Source: JANMDU01 sp043755865 | GTDB taxonomy: Bacteria > Pseudomonadota > Gammaproteobacteria > Burkholderiales > Burkholderiaceae_C | Length of the DNA stretch: 6,340 nt | Direction: 5' to 3' | Assembly: GCA_043755865.1 (NCBI GenBank) | Contig: JAYUSD010000204.1 | Coordinates: forward strand, 1 to 6,340 | Shown here: piece after piece, positions 1 to 5,389 of the stretch | Layout: each line of letters begins with the position of its first letter | Position numbering within the stretch: the first letter of the stretch is position 1 | Translations under genes and position numbers: made by a program | The notes under the pieces: model-generated | The model's input: the letters and a program-made list of their open reading frames with translations, nothing else | Databases searched by the model: none | What the model was told of the DNA's origin: nothing

Positions 1-138
1 CGAATCGGCCTCGGCATTCATGGGCTTAGTGCGATCCGCTTTTTCGGCCCATGCTGCGCCGCCAGCCAACACACAGCAGCAAGCCATCACAGTTGCGACC
101 AAGCCGCGAAGCGAAAAAGTAGATGAAATATTCAGCAT
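1..138 (-). CDS. lptA: LptA-like periplasmic LPS-transport protein, N-terminal part only
   Basis: The minus-strand frame opens with ATG at 138-136 and stays open for 46 codons to the window edge. A GAGG ribosome-binding motif lies 8 nt upstream (plus-strand 147-150). Residues 1-31 form a signal peptide: a short N-terminus with Arg11, a hydrophobic Ala/Val/Cys-rich core, and an A-W-A cleavage site after residue 31. The mature start reads EKADRTKPMNAEAD. This matches the opening of betaproteobacterial LptA (OstA-like) proteins, where an 'ADR-KPM/I-N-EAD' stretch begins the first beta-jellyroll strands. LptA bridges the periplasm and carries lipopolysaccharide from LptBFGC in the inner membrane to LptDE in the outer membrane. 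Only the start is visible, so the identification rests on this short stretch. The gene is read divergently from modB, and no lptC lies upstream, where it usually would. It could be another OstA-fold protein, though the motif makes LptA the best choice. Confidence 0.7.
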   Translation of the reverse strand, partial: MLNISSTFSLRGLVATVMACCCVLAGGAAWAEKADRTKPMNAEADS

Positions 139-270
139 GACAACAGCCTCAAATCGATGACCTTAAGTGTACTTCACGGCGGCATAAATATTGCTTTAAG
201 TCTTGTTTTGTGATGCGCATTGCGGGGTGCAATGCTCAACGGCCCAAGCATCGCCCGGTATCATCGGCGT
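139..270. promoter_or_regulatory. Divergent intergenic region between lptA and modB
   Basis: These 132 nt separate two divergently read genes and should hold a promoter for each. An AT-rich block around 183-210 (containing ATAAATATT and TTTAAG) is the likeliest core. A TATTTA-like -10 can be read on the minus strand for lptA and a TAAATA-like -10 on the plus strand, but neither has a convincing -35 partner. A perfect hairpin occupies 217-235. I found no sequence I would confidently call a ModE box. No further gene fits here. Confidence 0.35.
217..235. promoter_or_regulatory. Perfect 7-bp inverted repeat upstream of modB
   Basis: GCATTGC and GCAATGC are exact reverse complements separated by the 5-nt loop GGGGT. 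The dyad ends 35 nt before the preferred modB start at 271. Its right arm overlaps an alternative in-frame ATG at 232, and its left arm overlaps a TTG at 220. It could be an operator or a leader hairpin that keeps translation from starting at 232. No T-run follows, so it is not an intrinsic terminator. Function is inferred from position only. Confidence 0.4.
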
Positions 271-951
271 ATGGATTGGCAAGCTGCTCGCATCTCCCTC
301 GTTTTGGCTGTGGCCACGGCTGCTTTGCTCTTGCCGCTGGGTTTGTGGCTGGGCCGCTGGCTCGCCTTTACGTCGTACCGCGCCAAGCCTTGGATCGAAG
401 CCCTGCTTTTGCTGCCTCTGCTTTTGCCGCCGACGGTGATCGGCTTTTATCTGTTGATCACGTTTGGCCAAGGCAGCGCCGTGGGCGCATGGCTGCTGGG
501 CACGCTTGGCTTGCGCTTGGTCTTTAGCTTCGAGGGCTTGCTTGTGGCCTCGCTACTGATCAATCTGCCCTTTATGGTGCAGCCGATTCAGCGCGCTTTT
601 GCCAGCATTGCGCCCAGCGTGCGCGAGGCAGCTTGGGTCGGCGGGCTGTCATCTTGGCAAACTTTTCGCAAAATTGAACTGCCACTGGCCGCACCCGGCG
701 TGCTCGCTGGCATCGCGCTCACGCTGGCGCATACGTTGGGCGAATTTGGCGTGGTGCTGATGGTGGGCGGCTCCATCGCAGGCGAGACGCGCACGCTCTC
801 GATTGCCATTTATGATCGCGTGCAATCCTTTGACGAGACTGCCGCCCATTGGATGGCAGCTACTTTGGTGCTCTGCTCACTCGCTGCGCTGGTGGCTGTT
901 TTTGCCAGTGAGCGGCGCAAGCGCATTGGATTTTTGAGCAACACCACATGA
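271..951 (+). CDS. modB: Molybdate ABC transporter permease ModB
   Basis: ModB is the inner-membrane channel of the molybdate importer. It accepts oxyanion from periplasmic ModA and is driven by ModC. The 226-residue product has about five hydrophobic segments, near residues 8-29, 43-65, 86-108, 138-167 and 194-213. The second contains the LLPPTVIGFYLL stretch typical of ModB. The cytoplasmic EAA coupling loop, EAAWVGG...I-LP at residues 119-138, is intact, and the GEFGVVLMVGGSI segment that follows is also characteristic. I chose ATG at 271 because MDWQ is a usual ModB start and gives the normal length. The frame stays open to a TTG at 220 and an ATG at 232, which would add 17 or 13 polar residues. 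A ribosome-binding site before 271 is weak. Its TGA (949-951) overlaps the ATG of the next gene. No modA is found upstream. A related sulfate or tungstate permease is less likely given the motifs. Confidence 0.9.
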   Translation: MDWQAARISLVLAVATAALLLPLGLWLGRWLAFTSYRAKPWIEALLLLPLLLPPTVIGFYLLITFGQGSAVGAWLLGTLGLRLVFSFEGLLVASLLINLPFMVQPIQRAFASIAPSVREAAWVGGLSSWQTFRKIELPLAAPGVLAGIALTLAHTLGEFGVVLMVGGSIAGETRTLSIAIYDRVQSFDETAAHWMAATLVLCSLAALVAVFASERRKRIGFLSNTT

Positions 952-2918
952 ATTTTTGTCCCCGTTTTTTTAACAACTTGCTTAAGCCGCGCACATGGCT
1001 GCACGCCCTAGCAGTGGCCAGCACACTCGCTGGCAGCATCGCTTTGGCGCAAGTGTGCGCCAGCCCCGGGCTAGACGCGGCGGCGAGCAGCATCAGCGGC
1101 GTCGTGAATTCTTACTATCCCGGCACCGGCCCAAACGTTGCAGTTGGCAGCACCAGTATTCCTTTGGGCGGCATTGACACCTTGGGCGGCGGCGCTGCCA
1201 CGCCGATCGCAGCGGGCGATCTGGTGATTGTCATGCAGATGCAGGGCGCGGAGATCAATTCGAGCAACACAGATTGCTATGGTGATGGTGTTGGTGGCTG
1301 CACCACCGTCACTTTCACGACGGGCGCAGAGTATGCGGGTGGCAATCTGCCCAGCAATTACCGCGCAGGGCTTTGGGAATATTGCACCGCCACCTCAGCA
1401 GCCGGTGCAAACGTCGCAGTGGTTTGCGGTAGCGCGGCTGGCGGCACAGTGAACAGCTATGCCGCGAGTGCGGCCACGGCCAGCGTAGGCGCATACCGCT
1501 ACCAAGTGATTCGCGTGCCGCAATATGCCAACGTGTCGCTCGCTGGCAATGTGCAGCCCGCCTTTTGGAATGGCGCCACAGGCGGCGTGCTGGGCATGCA
1601 AGCCATCGGCACGGTGACATTGGCGGGATTTAATTTGGATGCCAGCGAGCGCGGCTTTCGGGGAGGTGGCGTGACGTTTTTGCCGAATTACGGCCCTTCT
1701 TTTCTTGATCCCGTCAACGGTAGCTTTTACTACACTGCCCCAGCCGGCACGATCACCGGCGCAGGCCCGGGCGGCGAGCGCGAAGGCAGCTTTAAAGGCG
1801 AAGGCATCGCCGGCACGCCGCGCCTCGTGTACAACGGCATCACGCAAACCGGGCTTGTGACCGACGACTACCCCGGTGGCTCACGCGCACGCGGCGCACC
1901 GGGCAACGCCGGCGGCGGCGGCAACAATCAAAACGGCGGTGGCGGCGGCGGTGGCAATGGCGGGCAAGGCGGCCAAGGCGGCGGCTGCTGGAATGATGTT
2001 TCTCGCCCCACAATAATCGGCGACTGCGGCGGCCACGGCGGCGATGGTGCGAGTCGTATCGGCAACAACTTAAATTTGAGCAGCACGCGTCTGATCATGG
2101 GCGGCGGCGGCGGTGCAGGGCATGTCGATGGCGGCGGCACAAATTGCGATTTAGGCGGCTGGGGCGGCGGTGGAGGCGGCATCATCATCGCCCGCGTCGG
2201 CAGCATCTCGGGCGCTGGCAATCTGCTGGCCAATGGCCGCGACGGCATTGCGCCCAACACGGCAGGCGCTTGCACCGATGCGGCTGGCGGCGGTGGCGCG
2301 GGCGGCTCCATCCTTGTCGCCACAAATGGCAGCTTGGCCGGTCGCACGCTCTCTGCCAATGGCGGCAACGGCGCCAACTCCTCCTACGATCGCCACGGGC
2401 CAGGTGGCGGCGCAGGCGGCGGTGTGGTGTATTTCAATGCCGCAGGCGCGCCCACGATCAGCGCCGCAGCGGGAATTCGTGGTGTGGATGCAGGTAACTT
2501 GGCCGCTGGCACGCAAGGCGATGGCGTGGCCGAGCCTTGGTTTGCCACTTCAGGCTCAGGCAACAGCTTAGGCTCAGGCACACCACTCAGCCTAGCGTGC
2601 TCCACCGCCCTAGCGGTGACCAAAACCAACACCACCACCACGCTGGTCGCGGGCAGCACCACCAACTACACCCTCACGTTCAGCAACGCAGGCCCCACAT
2701 CGGCAAACAACGCTGTTGCGCAAGACACGGCCAGCGCTGGCTTATCAAGTTGCACTGCCACAGCGTGCGCAGGCAGCGGCTCACCGGCAGCCGTTTGCCC
2801 AGCGGCCGCTTTCTGGCCGAACTTATTTACACCCAGTGGGCTCATCCTGAGTAGCTTGCCCGCGAATTCCAGCCTCACATTCAATGTGACCTGCGGCGTC
2901 TCGGCCACTGGGCAATAA
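948..2918 (+). CDS. Predicted secreted glycine-rich protein with C-terminal DUF11 domain
   Basis: The protein has 656 residues and no known function. Residues 1-34 look like a Sec signal peptide: basic residues at 6, 13 and 15, a hydrophobic run at 18-33, and cleavage after A-L-A before Gln35. Residues about 50-300 are a beta-rich, Cys-containing region with VVNSYYPGTG, DLVIVMQMQGAEI and YRYQVIRVPQY. I recognise these from large exported betaproteobacterial proteins annotated as DUF11 or beta-strand-repeat proteins. Residues 317-500 are very rich in Gly and Asn with three related blocks (405-432, 447-475, 485-512). Residues 553-653 form a DUF11 domain, which is Ig-like and common in surface proteins. 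It ends at the domain boundary, with no LPXTG, PEP-CTERM-like or IPTL-type tail and no membrane anchor. The ATG overlaps the modB stop as ATGA, with no clear ribosome-binding site, so translation is probably coupled. It lies between modB and modC. A role in molybdate uptake is not supported by sequence. Extracellular matrix or surface structure is a guess. Confidence 0.85.
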   Translation: MNFCPRFFNNLLKPRTWLHALAVASTLAGSIALAQVCASPGLDAAASSISGVVNSYYPGTGPNVAVGSTSIPLGGIDTLGGGAATPIAAGDLVIVMQMQGAEINSSNTDCYGDGVGGCTTVTFTTGAEYAGGNLPSNYRAGLWEYCTATSAAGANVAVVCGSAAGGTVNSYAASAATASVGAYRYQVIRVPQYANVSLAGNVQPAFWNGATGGVLGMQAIGTVTLAGFNLDASERGFRGGGVTFLPNYGPSFLDPVNGSFYYTAPAGTITGAGPGGEREGSFKGEGIAGTPRLVYNGITQTGLVTDDYPGGSRARGAPGNAGGGGNNQNGGGGGGGNGGQGGQGGGCWNDVSRPTIIGDCGGHGGDGASRIGNNLNLSSTRLIMGGGGGAGHVDGGGTNCDLGGWGGGGGGIIIARVGSISGAGNLLANGRDGIAPNTAGACTDAAGGGGAGGSILVATNGSLAGRTLSANGGNGANSSYDRHGPGGGAGGGVVYFNAAGAPTISAAAGIRGVDAGNLAAGTQGDGVAEPWFATSGSGNSLGSGTPLSLACSTALAVTKTNTTTTLVAGSTTNYTLTFSNAGPTSANNAVAQDTASAGLSSCTATACAGSGSPAAVCPAAAFWPNLFTPSGLILSSLPANSSLTFNVTCGVSATGQ

Positions 2919-2973
2919 CAAGCCACAGTTCGCTGTGTTGCATGCAACCCAATCAGCACTCACGCGAGCTCAG

Positions 2974-4266
2974 ATGCCCACACCCGCCTTGCCATCAAAG
3001 CCTCACAGCGGCCTGTATGTCGACGTGCAAAGCAGCAGCCCCGTGCGCTTGAGCGCAAAGTTTGATTGCGCCCCGGGCGAATTGGTGGCACTGGTGGGTG
3101 CATCCGGCAGCGGCAAAACCACACTGCTGCGCACGATTGCGGGCCTGCACATGAGCCGCGATCTGACGGGCTCGGTGCACTTGGGTGGGCAGAAGTGGAT
3201 GGACAGCGCAGAGGGGATTTTTCTGCAGCCACAGCAGCGCCGCGCCGGTTTGGTGTTTCAACACTACGCTTTGTTTCCGCATTTAAATGCTATGAATAAC
3301 ATAGCATTGTGCGCATATTCTATGCCGGCTAGGGGCATAAATGATGCAAAAAACATTGCCCGTGATTGGCTTTCTCGGCTGGGCATGGCCGACCTCGCAG
3401 AGCGCATGCCCCACGAGCTCTCGGGCGGCCAGCAGCAGCGTGTGGCGCTGGCTCGCGCTGCGGTGCGGATTCAAAATACCGGTGGCGTGCATGGCAAAAG
3501 CACACATGACGCGCACAGTGAAAACGCAATTGGCGTGCACAACGAAAGCACACGTGGCGTGCTGTTGCTTGATGAGCCGTTTTCAGCGGTCGATGCGCCG
3601 ATGCGTCAGATCCTTTACCGGGAGCTGGCGCAATTGCGGCAAGCTTTGCATGTGCCGATCATTTTGGTAACGCATGATCTACACGAGGCGCGCCGCTTGG
3701 CCGACCGCATGGTGATCATTGATGCGGGCAGTAGCCTACAAAGCGGCCCGCCGGCGCAGGTGATGCGCAGCCCGCGCAATGCGCGCGTGGCAGCTCTGGT
3801 GGGCATCCACAATCATTTCTCTGCGCAGTTTGACAGCGCAGACGATAGCAATGGCGATAGCGATAGAAATGGCGATGGCAATAGCGATGGTAATGGCGCC
3901 GCGCTGCTGCACTGGGGAGAGCTTCGCCTGCGCGTGCGCGACAAGGGCAAAATTGAGAGCGGAACGGCAGTGACTTGGGTGCTCGCGGGCGAGGCCGTGC
4001 AAGTGATAGCCCAGGGCACTGCGCCGACCGCACATGCCGCACATACCAGCCTCAAAGACGACGCGAATTTATTGCGTTGCCGCCTGACCGAAATGCTGCC
4101 GCTTGGCGAAATCAGCCTGTGCCGATTGGCCGTGAGCGGCACGCCAGACACCATCGTGCTCAATTTGCCCACCGCCCAACTCGCACTCATGGGCCTAGCC
4201 ACAGGTGACGACCTCACACTACGCGTACCCACCGATGCCGCGCACATCATGCCGCTGCGGGTCTAA
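2974..4266 (+). CDS. modC: Molybdate ABC transporter ATP-binding protein ModC with in-frame repeat expansions
   Basis: ModC hydrolyses ATP to power ModB. From ATG 2974 it has 430 residues, longer than the roughly 350-380 usual for ModC. Nucleotide-binding motifs are in order and intact: Walker A GASGSGKTT (42-50), Q-loop Gln96 in VFQHYALFPHL, signature LSGGQ (149-153), Walker B VLLLDEP (196-202), D-loop SAVD (204-207) and switch His234 in VTHDLHEA. A C-terminal TOBE/MOP-like domain follows (about 315-430), ending in HIMPLRV, as in betaproteobacterial ModC. Two expansions explain the length: three octapeptides at 171-194 between signature and Walker B, and an Asp/Asn/Gly/Ser run at 291-308 before the TOBE domain. 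The TTG at 2935 would add 13 residues; I prefer the ATG because the additional stretch is unlike the family. The ribosome-binding site is weak (GAG). It begins 55 nt after the secreted-protein gene. The frame is open and the motifs intact, so it is probably functional. Confidence 0.87.
   Translation: MPTPALPSKPHSGLYVDVQSSSPVRLSAKFDCAPGELVALVGASGSGKTTLLRTIAGLHMSRDLTGSVHLGGQKWMDSAEGIFLQPQQRRAGLVFQHYALFPHLNAMNNIALCAYSMPARGINDAKNIARDWLSRLGMADLAERMPHELSGGQQQRVALARAAVRIQNTGGVHGKSTHDAHSENAIGVHNESTRGVLLLDEPFSAVDAPMRQILYRELAQLRQALHVPIILVTHDLHEARRLADRMVIIDAGSSLQSGPPAQVMRSPRNARVAALVGIHNHFSAQFDSADDSNGDSDRNGDGNSDGNGAALLHWGELRLRVRDKGKIESGTAVTWVLAGEAVQVIAQGTAPTAHAAHTSLKDDANLLRCRLTEMLPLGEISLCRLAVSGTPDTIVLNLPTAQLALMGLATGDDLTLRVPTDAAHIMPLRV
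3286..3357. repeat. Low-GC double-hairpin segment inside modC, resembling a dispersed repeat
   Basis: A perfect 9-bp inverted repeat (AATGCTATG, 5-nt loop, CATAGCATT; 3286-3308) is followed by a second dyad, TATGCC/GGCATA (3321-3326 and 3334-3339). Both sit in a stretch visibly more AT-rich than the rest of modC. From memory, the 'AATGCTAT...ATAGC...GCGCATATTCTAT...GCTAG-GGCA' layout resembles an abundant short intergenic repeat of Comamonadaceae genomes; I cannot verify this here. The segment encodes residues about 105-128 of ModC, in the helical subdomain between Q-loop and signature. It stays in frame, and the subdomain keeps near-normal length. Confidence 0.4.
3484..3555 (+). repeat. Three tandem 24-bp units in modC (octapeptide repeat)
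   Basis: Three consecutive 24-bp units lie at 3484-3507, 3508-3531 and 3532-3555, followed by a partial fourth (GGCGTG). The first and third are identical at 19 of 24 positions; the middle one is more diverged (14 of 24 against the first). They encode GVHGKSTH, DAHSENAI and GVHNESTR in the modC frame. The period is a multiple of three, so copy-number change would not shift the frame. The array lies between the ABC signature and Walker B. Confidence 0.8.
3844..3897 (+). repeat. Hexanucleotide RATRGY-type microsatellite in modC
   Basis: Nine consecutive hexamers alternate among GATAGC, AATGGC, GATGGC and close variants (one ends in A, one in T). They encode an 18-residue Asp/Ser/Asn/Gly stretch, residues 291-308 of ModC. 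It lies at the junction between the ATPase domain and the C-terminal TOBE-like domain, where a flexible acidic linker could be tolerated. Unit length is a multiple of three, so gain or loss of units keeps the frame. Confidence 0.85.
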
Positions 4267-4342
4267 AAGTCGTCTCATTGATCTAAGGGTTAGAGGAACA
4301 CGAGAAGACCCAGCGGCTCAGCCCAGCAGCGATAATCACCAC
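4267..4342. other. Short gap between modC and trpC
   Basis: These 76 nt contain no gene. An AGAGGA motif near 4291 resembles a ribosome-binding site but is about 45 nt before the trpC ATG, too far to serve it. No terminator or convincing promoter is visible, so trpC may be read through from modC or from a promoter I cannot recognise. Confidence 0.4.
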
Positions 4343-5212
4343 ATGTCAGACATATTGCAAAAAATCATTGAAGTTAAGCGCAACGAGATTGCTGCCGCCA
4401 AGCAAAAAATCTCTCTTGAAGCCATTCGTGCGGATGCTTTTGGCCGCGTGATCGTGCGCGATTTTGTGGGCGCGATGCGCGCAAAAATAGGCCTTGGCCA
4501 CGCCGCCGTGATTGCCGAGGTAAAAAAGGCCTCGCCCTCAAAAGGCGTGATCCGGGGTGATTTTGATGCGGCAGATATTGCGCAGAGCTACGCACTGGGC
4601 AACACCGCCGCCGTGATGAAGGCAGAGAAATCGAGCAAACTGAGTGATGCCGCCAAAGCAAAGATTATTTCTGCCGCTTGCCTTTCTGTGCTCACAGATC
4701 GACAGTTTTTTCAAGGCGAGCCAGATTTTTTAAAACTCGCTCGCGCCTCGTGTGAGTTGCCCGTGTTGCGCAAAGATTTCATGATCGAGCCGTATCAAAT
4801 TTATGAATCTCGTGCGATGGGAGCCGATTGCATTTTGCTGATTGCTGCTTGTTTGGATGATGCGCAAATGGCTGATCTGCAAGCCTGCGCTCTGAGCTTG
4901 GATATGGCTGTGCTGGTGGAGGTGCATAACAAAGCGGAGATGGATCGCGCATTGAGCCTCAAATCCGTGCCCGCCAAAACCATGCTCGGTATCAACAACC
5001 GCAATTTGCGCACCTTTGACGTGACGCTTGACACCACGTTATCCATGATTTCTGACGTACCAAAAGACATTTTGCTCATCACTGAGAGCGGCATCACGTC
5101 TAAAGCCGATGTGCAACGTATGCGCAGTGCTGGCGTACATGCCTTCCTCGTGGGAGAGACATTCATGCGCGCAGACGATCCAGGGCTGGCGTTGGCTGAG
5201 TTGTTTGGCTAA
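4343..5212 (+). CDS. trpC: Indole-3-glycerol phosphate synthase TrpC
   Basis: TrpC closes the ring of carboxyphenylamino-deoxyribulose phosphate to give indole-3-glycerol phosphate, the step before tryptophan synthase. The 289-residue product begins MSDILQKIIEVKRNEI, the standard start. All expected catalytic or binding positions are visible: Glu59 and Lys61 in IAEVKKASPSKG, Lys144 in LRKDF, Glu193 in LVEVH, Asn218 in GINNRNL, and Glu248-Ser249-Gly250 in TESGI. The C-terminal GVHAFLVGETFM phosphate-binding loop is present. The protein is about 22 residues longer than usual because of an additional block near residues 90-111, between AQSYA and ACLSVLTD. In a TIM barrel this is the alpha1-beta2 loop, on the face opposite the active site, so activity is probably kept. 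The frame remains open back to 4205, overlapping modC, but that extension is unlike TrpC. The usual neighbour trpD is not upstream; ung follows, as is common in Burkholderiales. Confidence 0.95.
   Translation: MSDILQKIIEVKRNEIAAAKQKISLEAIRADAFGRVIVRDFVGAMRAKIGLGHAAVIAEVKKASPSKGVIRGDFDAADIAQSYALGNTAAVMKAEKSSKLSDAAKAKIISAACLSVLTDRQFFQGEPDFLKLARASCELPVLRKDFMIEPYQIYESRAMGADCILLIAACLDDAQMADLQACALSLDMAVLVEVHNKAEMDRALSLKSVPAKTMLGINNRNLRTFDVTLDTTLSMISDVPKDILLITESGITSKADVQRMRSAGVHAFLVGETFMRADDPGLALAELFG
4607..4677 (+). other. In-frame additional segment in trpC
   Basis: TrpC proteins normally run from helix 1 (AQSYA) through about four residues into strand 2 (ACLSVLTD). Here about 22 more residues intervene, Lys/Ala/Ser-rich and probably helical. 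The segment is bounded by the short direct repeat GCCGC (4607-4611 and 4673-4677), 66 nt apart. Collapsing it onto one copy restores a near-normal NTAACLSVLTD junction. GCCGC also occurs within the segment at 4649 and is common in Ala codons, so the flanking repeat is only weak evidence of an insertion event. Confidence 0.55.
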
Positions 5213-5241
5213 CTTAGGCTAGGTGAGAAAGAATACAAGTT

Positions 5242-5364
5242 TCCGTTACGCGAAAGACGCGAAAGGAATGCAAAAAGCTATTTATTGTGAACTCGGGTGA
5301 CGAGCGTTTATCGGTTCATCGTGTCTTTTTTCTTTGAATTTTTTCGCGTCTTTCGCGCTACGGA
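5242..5364. repeat. Long inverted repeat between trpC and ung (MITE-like or dispersed palindromic element)
   Basis: Arms at 5242-5264 and 5342-5364 pair at 21 of 23 positions, including an exact 16-bp core, CGCGAAAGACGCGAAA, and its complement. The left arm contains two tandem copies of ACGCGAAAG. A 77-nt loop lies between the arms, with its own smaller dyads. The element fills most of the 177-nt gap (5213-5389), which holds no gene. 'Ctttcgcgtctttcgcg'-type strings recur between genes in various proteobacteria, so this is probably a dispersed non-coding repeat. A folded transcript could also affect trpC message ends. Confidence 0.65.
5288..5330 (+). terminator. Possible weak terminator downstream of trpC
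   Basis: TGAAC (5288-5292) pairs with GTTCA (5314-5318). Within the same segment CTCG pairs with CGAG around a 5-nt loop (5292-5304). A run of six T follows at 5325-5330. The outer stem is only 5 bp and is not contiguous with the T-run, so this is a weak candidate. It lies inside the large inverted repeat and could simply be part of it. Confidence 0.25.
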
Positions 5365-5389
5365 TATTTAAAAAACTCTGCACACCACG

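Noticed and set aside
1928..2377. Proline-rich minus-strand reading frame opposite the secreted protein
   Set aside because: It is the mirror of GGC/GGT glycine codons; the plus strand has a signal peptide and recognisable domains.
2546..2583. GGCTCAGGCA direct repeat in the secreted-protein gene
   Set aside because: Two short copies in a Ser-Gly linker; expected from codon bias in a Gly/Ser-rich region.
3286..3308. ModE operator
   Set aside because: It is a perfect dyad but lies inside modC coding sequence and does not match the ModE consensus as I know it.
3484..3555. CRISPR-like array
   Set aside because: Units are contiguous with no spacers, imperfect, in frame with modC, and there are only three.
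4205..4342. N-terminal extension of trpC overlapping the end of modC
   Set aside because: The additional 46 residues are unlike TrpC, and MSDILQKIIEVKRNE at 4343 is the standard start.
4394..4415. Possible source of the TrpC insert by duplication of the N-terminal AAAKQKIS stretch
   Set aside because: Similarity to AAKAKIIS in the insert is short and made of common Ala/Lys codons; not enough to claim duplication.
5286..5336. Short GTG-initiated frame in the trpC-ung gap
   Set aside because: Only 16 codons, no ribosome-binding site, and it lies within the inverted-repeat element.
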